Part shown: positions 1-8,790 of the stretch, piece by piece | How positions within the stretch are numbered: the stretch's first letter is position 1 | Layout of the letters: every line of letters begins with the position of its first letter | Assembly (NCBI GenBank): GCA_947365245.1 | Contig: CANAWG010000021.1 | Coordinates: forward strand, 1 to 38,182 | Direction of reading: 5' to 3' | From: an uncultured Oscillibacter sp. | GTDB lineage: Bacteria > Bacillota > Clostridia > Oscillospirales > Oscillospiraceae | DNA: 38,182 bases | Position numbers and translations under genes: made by a program | Notes under the pieces: model-generated | The model's database searches: none | Seen by the model: only the letters and a program-made list of their open reading frames with translations | Told to the model about the DNA's origin: nothing

Positions 1-359
1 AGGGCGACGGCCATTTTACCGCCGTGGCCTCCTACTCCGGCTCCGCCACCAGCTCATACGTGAAAGGCTACACTGTCACCGCCGACTATGCGGGCACCGT
101 CAGCCGTATCAACTTGAACAAAATCCGCTATGTGGCGATCTTCGAGGGCACCGCCCTGGAACCCGCCCCCACGGAGGAACCCGGCGACACTACTGACCCC
201 AGCCTGACCGACCCCGCCGACCCCACCGCTCCCGCCGAGCCGACTGCCCCCACTGACGCCCCCACCGGCGAGAAGAATAACGTCCTGCCCGTGGTGGCCG
301 TTGTCGTGGTGGTGCTGCTGGGCAGCGGAGCGTTCTACTTCATCAAACGCAGGAGGTAA
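1..359 (+). CDS. C-terminal end of a membrane-anchored surface protein (5' end outside window)
   Basis: The reading frame is open from the first base, so this is the tail of a longer protein. The visible part has a short folded-looking segment (residues from GDGHF to AIFEGTALEP). A Pro/Thr/Asp-rich spacer with repeated DPTAP-like units follows. The end is a hydrophobic helix (VLPVVAVVVVVLLGS...) and the basic tail KRRR. A spacer, membrane helix and positive tail is the usual layout of a protein held in the cell membrane with its N-terminal part outside. There is no LPxTG in the visible part, only VLPVV. It ends six bases before the sortase gene, so the two are probably co-transcribed. The family is not recognised. 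Confidence 0.7.
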   Translation, partial: GDGHFTAVASYSGSATSSYVKGYTVTADYAGTVSRINLNKIRYVAIFEGTALEPAPTEEPGDTTDPSLTDPADPTAPAEPTAPTDAPTGEKNNVLPVVAVVVVVLLGSGAFYFIKRRR

Positions 360-365
360 TGTGCC

Positions 366-1187
366 ATGAAGAAACTGACCACCCTTTTTTCCGTTCTGTG
401 CCTGACCCTGGCCCTGACCGTCCCCGCGAGCGCCCTGGACTACAACATCGACGGCCCCGGCGACCCGGAGTACGGCAAGTCCACCTCCATCGAGCCGGTG
501 GTGACGGCTGACCGGGGCGAGCTGCCCAATGTGGACGTGAGCAAGAACGCGGCCCTGATCCCGCCTACCTTTGGCAGTCCTACCGCCTACACCCTGAACA
601 CCGGCACCCCCCTGACCCCCAATCTGGCTCCCGGCTATATGCTGGGCGAGGGTGCCATCATCAACGGCAACGCCGGGATCACCGTCGCCCCGCCCGACTT
701 CAATACCATCCCCAGCGGCATCGTGTCCGGCGGCACCTCCACCGGGGGCACAGTGACCCCCGCCCCCTCCACCGGCTATACCGAGGTCACTTCCGACCTC
801 TATTACAGCGGCGGCTATCTGGCTGTCCTGAAAATCCCCAGCCTGAACGTGAACGTGAAGGTCTACCAGGGCACCGATGATAAGACCCTCGCAAAAGGCG
901 CGGGCCACTTTGAGGACACCAGCATTTGGGACGGCAACTGCGCCATCGCCGGTCACAACCGTGGGGCAAACTGCTACTTTGGGGAAATCCACAACCTAAA
1001 CGTGGGTGACACCATCACCCTGACCACCGCCCTGGGCACCCGCACCTACGCCGTCACCAGCGTGAACAAGATCAGCGACACGGACAACTCCCTGCTGGCC
1101 CCCACCGCCGAGAACTGCGTCACCCTGTTTACCTGCGTCCGCAACCAGCGGGCCTACCGCTGGGCTGTCCGGGCCGTGGAGGTCTGA
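366..1187 (+). CDS. Sortase, class D-like, with N-terminal signal peptide
   Basis: This is a sortase-type cysteine transpeptidase of 273 aa, expected to join LPxTG-type proteins to cell wall or pilus acceptors. Residues 1-23 form a signal peptide (MKKL..., hydrophobic core, PASA before L24). A low-complexity linker of about 110 residues follows, then the sortase barrel from about residue 145. The catalytic residues are visible: His197 in AGHNRG, Cys257 in TLFTC and Arg265 in YRW. AGGAGG at 351-356 sets the ATG at 366. It sits beside the adhesin that ends in LPTTGY, its likely substrate. The PASA site looks cleavable and there is no other membrane segment, which is unusual for a sortase. The subclass is tentative. 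Confidence 0.9.
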   Translation: MKKLTTLFSVLCLTLALTVPASALDYNIDGPGDPEYGKSTSIEPVVTADRGELPNVDVSKNAALIPPTFGSPTAYTLNTGTPLTPNLAPGYMLGEGAIINGNAGITVAPPDFNTIPSGIVSGGTSTGGTVTPAPSTGYTEVTSDLYYSGGYLAVLKIPSLNVNVKVYQGTDDKTLAKGAGHFEDTSIWDGNCAIAGHNRGANCYFGEIHNLNVGDTITLTTALGTRTYAVTSVNKISDTDNSLLAPTAENCVTLFTCVRNQRAYRWAVRAVEV

Positions 1188-1202
1188 CCTGCTGAAAAGA
1201 AA

Positions 1203-1240
1203 TTCGCACCTTAGACTGTTTTCCCCCTTTGTGGTACTGT
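1203..1240 (+). promoter_or_regulatory. Promoter D of the TCGCAC type, upstream of the transglutaminase-like gene
   Basis: TTCGCAC begins at 1203. A -35-like TTAGAC lies at 1211-1216 and, 18 nt on, a -10-like TACTGT at 1235-1240. The distance from the first base of TTCGCAC to the first base of the -10 is 32 nt, the same as at 8730, 13876 and 21686. The -10 is weaker than in the other three. The transglutaminase start codon lies 47 nt beyond the -10. Confidence 0.5.
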
Positions 1241-1286
1241 TGGGACAGCAAAGCCCCCCAACATATCACATAGGAGGTCATTCATA

Positions 1287-2123
1287 ATGAAAAACAGTCT
1301 GAACCGTTTGCTTGCCGGGATCGCCTGCACCGCCCTTATCGCTGGTTTGAGCGTTCCGGCCCACGCCGCAGAAGCCCAGCCGGAACCCTACGCCATCAGC
1401 GCCGCCCAATGGAGCCGGGAGGACTTCTCCCAGGAGGCCAGCCCGGACGTGTTCACCGCCACCTATGACCGGGCGCTCTACAACGCCATCCGTCAGACGC
1501 TGGTGGACGGCACCAGCGATACCGCCCCCGCCTACACGATGGTGGGCGACAGCGAGTACAGCGCCGTGAAGAATCTGCTGGGCCGGATGGAGGGCGTTGT
1601 GCGGTATGAGCATCATGTCCCGGAGAACTTCACCAACTACTGGCAGCACCTGGACTACTTCGCCGTGTCCGCCGCCATGCCGGAGAACTACCAAGCGCCC
1701 TTTGACTTCATCCAGCCCATCATCGCGGAGGTTGAGCAGATGGACACGGACGCTGAAAAGGTGGAGTACCTGAACGACTACCTGTGTACCCTGTTGGCCT
1801 ACAAGAAGGGCAAGACGGCGGGCGTGACCCGCACCTTTGCCCAGCACAGCGGGGAGCTCCAAGCGGCCTGCGGCTCCTATGCCAGAGCGTTCAAGTTCCT
1901 GTGCGGGGCGGCTGACATCCCCTGTTTTACCATCAGCACCAGCAATCACACCTGGAACATGGCCTATGTGGACGGCCAGTGGCTCCATGTGGACGTGTCC
2001 CTGAACGACCTGACAGACAGCCATTCCATGCTTCTCCGGGAAACCTACCCCAACCATCCAGACCGAGCGCCGGAGCAGACGGCTTTTCTGAAAGAGCTGT
2101 TCGTCCCCGGCAGTACAAAGTAA
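1287..2123 (+). CDS. Secreted transglutaminase-like (papain-like fold) protein
   Basis: The protein has 278 aa. A signal peptide (MKNSLNRLLAGIACTALIAGLS, cleavage near AHA) directs it out of the cell. The C-terminal half carries the transglutaminase-like core: Cys195 in AACGSYARAFKFLC, His221 in SNHTWN and Asp236 in HVDVSLND, the expected Cys-His-Asp triad in the right order. Such domains act as transglutaminases or as cysteine proteases, and the sequence alone cannot say which. AGGAGG at 1272-1277 sets the start. It lies between the sortase and the giant adhesin, so it may crosslink or trim surface proteins of this module; that role is inference. A hairpin follows the gene. Confidence 0.85.
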   Translation: MKNSLNRLLAGIACTALIAGLSVPAHAAEAQPEPYAISAAQWSREDFSQEASPDVFTATYDRALYNAIRQTLVDGTSDTAPAYTMVGDSEYSAVKNLLGRMEGVVRYEHHVPENFTNYWQHLDYFAVSAAMPENYQAPFDFIQPIIAEVEQMDTDAEKVEYLNDYLCTLLAYKKGKTAGVTRTFAQHSGELQAACGSYARAFKFLCGAADIPCFTISTSNHTWNMAYVDGQWLHVDVSLNDLTDSHSMLLRETYPNHPDRAPEQTAFLKELFVPGSTK

Positions 2124-2147
2124 GACAACCAAACACCCGCATCGGAT

Positions 2148-2176
2148 AGGCAGACTGTGAAAACAGCCTGCCTTTT
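2148..2176 (+). terminator. Stem-loop with short T tract between transglutaminase-like gene and adhesin
   Basis: AGGCAG (2148-2153) pairs with CTGCCT (2168-2173), and CTGT pairs with ACAG around a GAAA loop, with one A/C mismatch. TTTT at 2173-2176 follows at once. This fits a weak intrinsic terminator or an attenuator in the leader of the adhesin gene, whose start codon is 28 nt further on. Confidence 0.5.
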
Positions 2177-2203
2177 CCTATGCCCGGAAAGAAAGGAGAA
2201 CCC

Positions 2204-5200
2204 ATGAAACACAAGCATTTCAACCGCCTGCTGTCCATGCTGCTGGTGGTGGCTACGCTGTTCGGCATCCTCGCCGTCCCCGCCAGCGCCGCATCCCTGG
2301 AAAGCAGCGGCACCGTCACCATCCAACAGGCCGGGTATGGCAAGTACCTGGGCACCACCAAGGGCAGCTCCATCGGCGGCGGCTATTGGAAGTATACCAG
2401 CAACAATGGATTGACCGGCACCGCCTACTGCGTCAATCACGGGTTACGAGGGGTATCCCCCTCCAAGGCCCTGACCGTCCAGCCCTATAACCGGGAACCC
2501 AAGACGATGGGGGCCTTTGCCAACGGCTACTCCAACCGCACGTTGGAGCAGTTTAAGGAACTCCACGCCAGTGATGTGCGGGGTATTGCCAGTCTGACCG
2601 AGGACGAGTACAAATACGCCACGCAGTTGGCGGTTTGGGCTACCTGCGGTCAGCTTGCCGTCCCCGACACAGCGTTTTCCGCTGGCCGGGACACCCTGAA
2701 AGCGCCCACCTCAGACGCCCAGCAGATACGCATTTTTGACAGTGTAAAGGCTATTTTGCGCCTTGCCAACGGCTGGACGAAATACCTCTACACCGGCCTA
2801 TCCCTCCGGGCCGAGGAAGATAAGGACGTGCGCGGCGTGGAAGTCCTTAACGAGTACGGTCTGGAGGGCGCTGCCGAGGACAACGAGGACGGCATCAAAA
2901 AGGAGCGCATCAACGGCAAGGAGTATTACACCCGCGTGATGTATGTTTCCTCCGCCACCTCTACCTGGATTGACGGCTACAAAACCAAGGTGTACTCCAC
3001 CGACGCCCCCCAGGGCACCATCTTTGTGGCCGAGAACAACTCCCCGCTGGAAACCGTGCAGGAGAATGGGGCCACCTGTTACAAGGTGGACACCAGCAAG
3101 GAGCGCAGCACCAACCTTAATTCCAACGGCGGCGAGTATTACGGCGCGTTTAAGGTGTGCATCCCCGTGGATACTGCTGCCGCCGAGGGCAGCTTTACCA
3201 TCAAGGCCGCTGGCGGCGTGGCACAGTTTAATTTGTATCTGGCCTATAACCCCGCCGCCTCCGAGCAGTCCTATATCATCTCCGACCCCGGCTACACCAC
3301 ACTGGACGCTCAAATCCCCTTTAAGTGGAGCGGCACAGAGGAAACCGAAACCGCCAGCCTGCAAGTGGTGAAGGCCGGTGCGGGCGGCGCTCCCCTGGAG
3401 GGGGCCGAGTTCACCCTGACCGGCGATGGCGGCACCACCGTCACCGGCACCACAGACCGCAACGGGCAGATCGTGTGGACAGACCTCCCCGCCGACGAAA
3501 AATTCACGCTGACAGAAACCAGCGCCCCGGAAGGCTATCAGATCGTGGCCCCCATGAACGTCACCCTGACCCCTGGCCGCACAGAGTACCTGACCGTCAC
3601 CGATGACGTGGAGCATGGCTTTACTATCAAAAAGATCGACGCACAGAACAAGGGCAGCTTGCAGGGGGCGGTGTTCCGCTTTGAGCAGATCGACGGCTCC
3701 TATATGACCACCGGCGTCACCGGCTTTGACGGCACCATCTCCTTTGAGGGCGACGAGCTGCCCTACGGCTCATACCGCGTTACGGAGCAGACGCCCCCGG
3801 ACGGCTATGTGAAATCCTCTCGCGTGGAAACGGTGGAATGGGACGGCACCAAGGACGTGACCATCGTTTGGGAGAACGTGCGGGACATCAGCCTGACCAT
3901 CATTAAGGTGGACGAGCAGACCGGCGTATCCCTCCCCAACGCCACCTTTGATGTGTTCGCGGACGGCAAGCTCATTACCTCCGTCACCACCAACGACAAC
4001 GGCGAGGCCCGCGTGACCGGCATCCGCAAGGAAGCCTATATTGAGATCGTGGAAACCGCCGCCCCCGCTGGGTATGTGCTGGACAAGACCCCTCACGGCA
4101 TCCACATTGACCCGTATGACCCGGCCACCGAGGACGACCCCGTGCTGACCGTCACCAACCGGGCGCGGCCCGCCCTCCGCATTTTGAAGTACGACCTGAC
4201 CAGCAATAAGCCTATGCCTGATGTGACCTTTGAGGTCTGGCATGACGGCGACCTGTTTGGGGAGTACACCACCAACGCCAGCGGCGAGATTTTCCTCTAT
4301 GACCTCGACCCCGGCACCTACCTTGTGAAAGAGGTAGCCACGGATGACGCCCATGTGGTGAACAGCACTCCCCAGCAGATCGAATTGAAGGCCGGTGACA
4401 CGCAGACGCGGGAGCTGGTCTTTTTCAATTCCCTGAAACCGGGCATCCACTTGATTAAGGTGGACAGCGTGACGATGAAATCCCTGCCCAACGTCCGATT
4501 TGAGTTCAAGCTGGTGGGCGGCTCTTACCGGCAGGAGTTCACCACTGATATTAACGGCGAGATCGACCTGTCCAAGCTGACCCCCGGCGCGTATGAAGTC
4601 CGGGAGTTGGAGGCCCCGGAGGGCTACCTGGTGGACGACGCTGTGCGGGTGGTGCAGGTGAACCCGGACGAGAACGCCAACTTTGTGTTCACCAACACCC
4701 CCAAGCCCGCCCTGCGCCTTATCAAGACCAGCTCCGACGGCACCCGGCTGGGTGGGGTGCATTTCAGGATCGCCCGCATTGAGGACGGCACCCATTACCT
4801 TGACCGTATCACCGACCAGGACGGCGAGATCAACATCCCCAAGCTGGAACCGGGGGTATATTCCATCAAGGAAACGGCCACCGTTGCCGACCACATCCTC
4901 GACCTTCAGGAGTACCATGTGGAGCTGTTTCCGGGCCAGACCAGCACCATCACCATCGAGAATCAGAAGCGGCCCAACCTGATCGTCTACAAAAAGGACG
5001 CTGACACCGGCAAGCCCATCCCCGATACGGTTTTCACCGTCCGGGCGGCGGACGGCCACAGCGTGGACGAGATCAAGACGGACAGCCAGGGCAGGGCCAC
5101 CCTGTCCAATCTCCTGCCCGGAGTATACGAGGTGAGCGAGAAGTCCGTCCCGGCCCCCTGGCTCATGGACGCCCCCAGCCAGCTTGTGACCCTTTACCCC

Positions 5201-8200
5201 AACCGCGACCACACGATTTATTTTGAGAACCACAAGAAGCCCACCCTGACGGTGAACAAGGTGGACAGCATCACCGGCAGTCCCATCAAGGGAGCCAAGT
5301 TTGAGGTTTGGTATGGGAGCAACAGCACCACCACCGGCGAGCTGAACAGCCTGGGGACGTTCTTCTCCGACGAGAACGGCCAGTTCTTTGTTGACCTGCT
5401 GCGGGACGGCTGGTACAAGGTGACGGAGCTGGCCCCCGCCGCTGGGTACACCATCAAGGAACCCGCCACCCAGGAATTTTATATCAAGGGCGGCGAGAGC
5501 AAAGTCATCACCTTTGAGAACGTCCCCAAAAATGCGATTATCGTCGAGAAATATGATAGTGTCACCGGCGCGGCCCTGCCCGGATGTACGTTCCAGTTGA
5601 AATACCTGGGCGGCACCAGCGGCACAGGTGGCACTGTCATCGGCACCAAAGTCACCGGCAAAAATGGCACCGCCATGTGGACGGGCCTCAACCCCGGCGC
5701 TTATGTGTTGGAGGAAGTGGACGCTGCGGACGGGTACAACATCATCCAGTCCTCCGAAACGATCATGCTGGCCGACAGCGGCGAACAGAGCGTTGTCACC
5801 GTCCGTTTCACCAATGCCCCGGACGGCATTTTGTTGATCCGCAAGGTCTGTTCGGTGAACCCCTCCGTTACTTTGCAGAACGCCGAGTTTAAGGTGCTGT
5901 ATGCGGACGGCACCGTTGTGGGCGACAGCAACGGCATTTTCAGGACGGACGAGAACGGGGAAATCCGCATCACCGGCCTGACCCCCGGCAAGAGCGTGGT
6001 GGTAACGGAAACCCGCGCCCCCGCTGGCTTTATCCTGGACACGCAGAGCCAGACCGTCCAGATCAAGGAGGGCCGCACCGTCAGCCTGACCTTTAAGAAC
6101 CAGCCGAAAGGGGCCATCATCATCCAGAAGCGGGACAGCGCCACCGGCCTGCCTTTGAGCGGGGCCGAGTTCCGCGTGACCACGGCGGCAGGGTGTGAAG
6201 TGGGGCTGGACGGCGTGATCGGCACCAGCACCTTGACGCAGAATGGCATTTTCACCACCGACAGCAACGGTGAAATCAAGATCACCAACCTCGCCCCCGG
6301 CGCTTATGTACTGAATGAGATCAAGGCCCCGACGGGCTATGTGATGGACAGCGCCAGCACCAATGTAGTCATTGGGCAGGGCGGCGACACGCAAACCGTC
6401 ATTGTAAAGAACTCCAAGGCCGGGACGCTGGTCATCGACAAACGGGATGCCCTCACCGGGAAGCCGTTGCAGGGTGTGACGTTCCGCGTCACCACCTCCA
6501 CGGGAGAATTTGTACCGGCTGAAAACGGACAGATCAGCAGCAACGGCTTGTATTTCACCGACAAGGACGGCAAGATCACCATCAATGGCGTGGTGGGGAC
6601 GCTGGTGGTGACGGAAACGGCCACCATCCCCGGCTACACCATCGACGAGGCCACCCGGACGCAGACGGTGGTGGTGAACCCCAACGACACGCAGACCCTC
6701 CATTTCACCAACACCCCCAGCACCACCCTTGTGATCGAGAAGTATATCGAGGGCACCACCACCCCGCTGAAAGGCGTCACTTTCCTTGTCACCGACAGCA
6801 GCGGGGCCGTCGTTGGCAATTCCAACGGGGAGTTTATCACCGATGAGAATGGCCGCATCGTTCTGAACGATTTGACCCCCGGCACTACCGTCACCGCACG
6901 GGAGGTCAAGGCATTGGAGGGCTATGTGCTTGACGGCCAGCCCAAGTCCATTCTGATTAAAACGGGGGAAGTTCAGACCCTCCGCTTTTACAACGCTAAG
7001 CAGGGCACCATCGTGGTGAAGAAGCTGGACAAGCAGACCGGGGAGCCGCTGGCCGGGGTGGAGTTCCAGATCACCTACTCGGACGGCTCCTACCTGGACG
7101 ACGACTACGGCCACCTGTCCAGCAAGGGCCTCTACAAGACCGACGCCAACGGAGAAATCCGCATTTCTGGCGTGGTAGGCACCCTGATTATCACCGAAAC
7201 CAAACCTTTGCCCGGATATGTCATGGACGAGGGCACCAAGACGCAGACGGTCAAGGTGAACCCCACCGATACGCAGACCATCACGGTGTATAACACGAAG
7301 ATGGGCGGTTTGACCATCATCAAGACGGACGAGGAAACCGGGGAGCGAATCAGCGGCGTACAGTTTGAAATCCGAAAGCTCAACGGCGAAATCGTGGGCA
7401 CCTACACCACCGACCGCTCCGGCGTCATTTCCCTGCCCGAAGCGGAAAAGGGCTGGTATCAGGTGACGGAACTCCAGGCCGCCAAGGGCTATCAGTTGGA
7501 CAGTCAGCCCTATCAGATTGAAGTGAAGGACGGCGGCACCGCCACCCTGGAGATCACCAACCGGCAGACCGGCAGCGCCATCATCCACAAGATCGACAGC
7601 GTGACCGGCAAGGGGATTTACGGCGTGAAGTTCCTGCTTTCCGACGCCAAGGGCAACCCCGTGGGCACCTATGAGAGCGACAATGAGGGGTATGTCTATG
7701 TGGACGGCGGGCTTGCGGACGGCAAGTACACCGTCCGGGAGATCGAGTGCGCGGACGGCTATATTCTGGACACCCAGCCCAAGACCATCTATGTGGAATA
7801 CGGCGGCTGCACCACCATCACCTGGAAGAACACCGCCGTCACCGGGCAAATCCAAGTGACCAAGACCAGCGCCGACTACAACAGCATGAACGGCTGGCCC
7901 GCTGGCACCCCCATCCCCGGCACCGTGTTTGAAATCTACCACTACCGCACCGGGAACCTTGTTGACACCATCCGCACCGACAAGAACGGCGTGGCCGTGT
8001 CCAAGCCCCTGCCCCTGGGCCGGTATAAGGTGGTGGAATCCCAGGCCGCTGACTTCTATGCCCTGGACAAGACCCCCATTGACGTGGAGATCGAACACGC
8101 GGGCCAGATCGTCAAAGCGGCCATGACCAACAAGAGCCTTTATACCAACGTGTCCATTGAGAAAACCGGCTATGCCGAGGTCATGCCCGGTCAGAACATC

Positions 8201-8686
8201 CGCTACACGTTCTCCAACATCGGCAACAACTCCACCACGGCGCTCACCTCTTTCTATTGGAGGGACACCCTGCCCGTGGAGGCGGTACGGCTGGCGAAGA
8301 TCACCACCGGCACCTACAACGCCGCTGGCAGCTACAAGATCGTCTACAAGACCAATTTCTCCGGGGCCGACTACCGTGTGCTGGCGGACAGCCTGAACAC
8401 CCAGCAGAACTATGTGCTGGAGGCATCCCCCGTGGCCCTGCGGCTGGCGTCCAACGAGTACGTCACAGAAGTGATGTTCGTGTTCGGCGTTGTGCCCGCC
8501 AACTTCCGGCAGGTGGAAACGCCCAAAATTGACTGCACCGTTGTGTCCTGGGCCAAGGGCGGCAGTCAGTTTGTGAACCAGGCGGACGTGGGCGGCGTCT
8601 ACAACGGACAGTGGATCATGGCTACCACCCGCTGGGTGACGAAGGTCTACGCTCCCCCCAAGCGCCTGCCCACCACAGGCTATTAA
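2204..8686 (+). CDS. Giant thioester-domain / Cna-B repeat adhesin (SpaA-like pilin) ending in LPTTGY
   Basis: The protein has 2160 aa. Start 2204 is chosen over an in-frame ATG at 2180 because AAAGGAG precedes it and it begins the signal peptide (MKHKHFNRLLSMLLVV..., cleavage near ASAA). Residues about 40-380 form a TQXA thioester domain with Cys76 (YCVNHG) and Gln141 (TQLAVW), the pair that forms the thioester used for covalent host binding in this family. Residues about 384-1980 hold 17 Cna-B modules. Each keeps a Lys on the first strand and a Glu in the E-x-x-A-P-x-G-Y-like motif; the last-strand Asn is present in 16, with Asp in module 1. A final DUF11-like beta domain (about 1980-2150) follows. 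LPTTG occupies 2155-2159, then a single Tyr and the stop: there is no hydrophobic segment or basic tail. Confidence 0.93.
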   Translation: MKHKHFNRLLSMLLVVATLFGILAVPASAASLESSGTVTIQQAGYGKYLGTTKGSSIGGGYWKYTSNNGLTGTAYCVNHGLRGVSPSKALTVQPYNREPKTMGAFANGYSNRTLEQFKELHASDVRGIASLTEDEYKYATQLAVWATCGQLAVPDTAFSAGRDTLKAPTSDAQQIRIFDSVKAILRLANGWTKYLYTGLSLRAEEDKDVRGVEVLNEYGLEGAAEDNEDGIKKERINGKEYYTRVMYVSSATSTWIDGYKTKVYSTDAPQGTIFVAENNSPLETVQENGATCYKVDTSKERSTNLNSNGGEYYGAFKVCIPVDTAAAEGSFTIKAAGGVAQFNLYLAYNPAASEQSYIISDPGYTTLDAQIPFKWSGTEETETASLQVVKAGAGGAPLEGAEFTLTGDGGTTVTGTTDRNGQIVWTDLPADEKFTLTETSAPEGYQIVAPMNVTLTPGRTEYLTVTDDVEHGFTIKKIDAQNKGSLQGAVFRFEQIDGSYMTTGVTGFDGTISFEGDELPYGSYRVTEQTPPDGYVKSSRVETVEWDGTKDVTIVWENVRDISLTIIKVDEQTGVSLPNATFDVFADGKLITSVTTNDNGEARVTGIRKEAYIEIVETAAPAGYVLDKTPHGIHIDPYDPATEDDPVLTVTNRARPALRILKYDLTSNKPMPDVTFEVWHDGDLFGEYTTNASGEIFLYDLDPGTYLVKEVATDDAHVVNSTPQQIELKAGDTQTRELVFFNSLKPGIHLIKVDSVTMKSLPNVRFEFKLVGGSYRQEFTTDINGEIDLSKLTPGAYEVRELEAPEGYLVDDAVRVVQVNPDENANFVFTNTPKPALRLIKTSSDGTRLGGVHFRIARIEDGTHYLDRITDQDGEINIPKLEPGVYSIKETATVADHILDLQEYHVELFPGQTSTITIENQKRPNLIVYKKDADTGKPIPDTVFTVRAADGHSVDEIKTDSQGRATLSNLLPGVYEVSEKSVPAPWLMDAPSQLVTLYPNRDHTIYFENHKKPTLTVNKVDSITGSPIKGAKFEVWYGSNSTTTGELNSLGTFFSDENGQFFVDLLRDGWYKVTELAPAAGYTIKEPATQEFYIKGGESKVITFENVPKNAIIVEKYDSVTGAALPGCTFQLKYLGGTSGTGGTVIGTKVTGKNGTAMWTGLNPGAYVLEEVDAADGYNIIQSSETIMLADSGEQSVVTVRFTNAPDGILLIRKVCSVNPSVTLQNAEFKVLYADGTVVGDSNGIFRTDENGEIRITGLTPGKSVVVTETRAPAGFILDTQSQTVQIKEGRTVSLTFKNQPKGAIIIQKRDSATGLPLSGAEFRVTTAAGCEVGLDGVIGTSTLTQNGIFTTDSNGEIKITNLAPGAYVLNEIKAPTGYVMDSASTNVVIGQGGDTQTVIVKNSKAGTLVIDKRDALTGKPLQGVTFRVTTSTGEFVPAENGQISSNGLYFTDKDGKITINGVVGTLVVTETATIPGYTIDEATRTQTVVVNPNDTQTLHFTNTPSTTLVIEKYIEGTTTPLKGVTFLVTDSSGAVVGNSNGEFITDENGRIVLNDLTPGTTVTAREVKALEGYVLDGQPKSILIKTGEVQTLRFYNAKQGTIVVKKLDKQTGEPLAGVEFQITYSDGSYLDDDYGHLSSKGLYKTDANGEIRISGVVGTLIITETKPLPGYVMDEGTKTQTVKVNPTDTQTITVYNTKMGGLTIIKTDEETGERISGVQFEIRKLNGEIVGTYTTDRSGVISLPEAEKGWYQVTELQAAKGYQLDSQPYQIEVKDGGTATLEITNRQTGSAIIHKIDSVTGKGIYGVKFLLSDAKGNPVGTYESDNEGYVYVDGGLADGKYTVREIECADGYILDTQPKTIYVEYGGCTTITWKNTAVTGQIQVTKTSADYNSMNGWPAGTPIPGTVFEIYHYRTGNLVDTIRTDKNGVAVSKPLPLGRYKVVESQAADFYALDKTPIDVEIEHAGQIVKAAMTNKSLYTNVSIEKTGYAEVMPGQNIRYTFSNIGNNSTTALTSFYWRDTLPVEAVRLAKITTGTYNAAGSYKIVYKTNFSGADYRVLADSLNTQQNYVLEASPVALRLASNEYVTEVMFVFGVVPANFRQVETPKIDCTVVSWAKGGSQFVNQADVGGVYNGQWIMATTRWVTKVYAPPKRLPTTGY
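3350..8140 (+). repeat. Array of 17 Cna-B (SpaA-like) module repeats
   Basis: Modules of about 90-105 residues each begin with a strand of the form hydrophobic-x-x-K-x-D. They contain PL-x-G-V-x-F and T-D-x-N-G-E-I-like motifs and end in a strand with F-x-N. Modules 12 and 14 share an extra loop (SSNGLYFTD / SSKGLYKTD, then GVVGTL) not seen in most others, which points to internal duplication. The modules have diverged at the nucleotide level, so the array looks old rather than recently expanded. Confidence 0.9.
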
Positions 8687-8697
8687 GCACCATCCCC

Positions 8698-8718
8698 GTG
8701 GCCCGCACAGCGGGCCAC
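8698..8718 (+). terminator. Perfect 9-bp hairpin directly after the adhesin gene
   Basis: GTGGCCCGC (8698-8706) and GCGGGCCAC (8710-8718) flank an ACA loop. There is no T run immediately after it, so it is either a non-canonical terminator or an mRNA 3'-end stabiliser for the adhesin transcript. Confidence 0.5.
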
Positions 8719-8729
8719 TTACATACCCG

Positions 8730-8767
8730 TTCGCACATTTGAAACTGCTTGTTTTTTTCTGTACTAT
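8730..8767 (+). promoter_or_regulatory. Promoter A of the TCGCAC type, upstream of the 55-aa gene
   Basis: TTCGCAC starts at 8730. The -35 is TTGAAA (8739-8744), the spacer is 17 nt and includes a run of seven T, and the -10 is TACTAT (8762-8767). The box-to--10 distance is 32 nt, as at the three related sites. The next start codon is at 8791. Confidence 0.7.
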
Positions 8768-8790
8768 GGTGGTGAAAGGAGCTGTTTCAA

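Noticed and set aside
2180..2203. Earlier ATG for the adhesin
   Set aside because: It lies before the Shine-Dalgarno that serves 2204 and would add residues in front of a normal signal peptide.
3770..8098. Open frame of 1442 codons on the minus strand
   Set aside because: It is antisense to the Cna-B array. The long open frame follows from GC-rich repeated codons on the plus strand; it has no start signal and no recognisable domain.
3350..8140. Repeats mistaken for a CRISPR array
   Set aside because: The periodicity is protein-level (about 270-310 bases) and the units are diverged coding modules, not short identical repeats with spacers.
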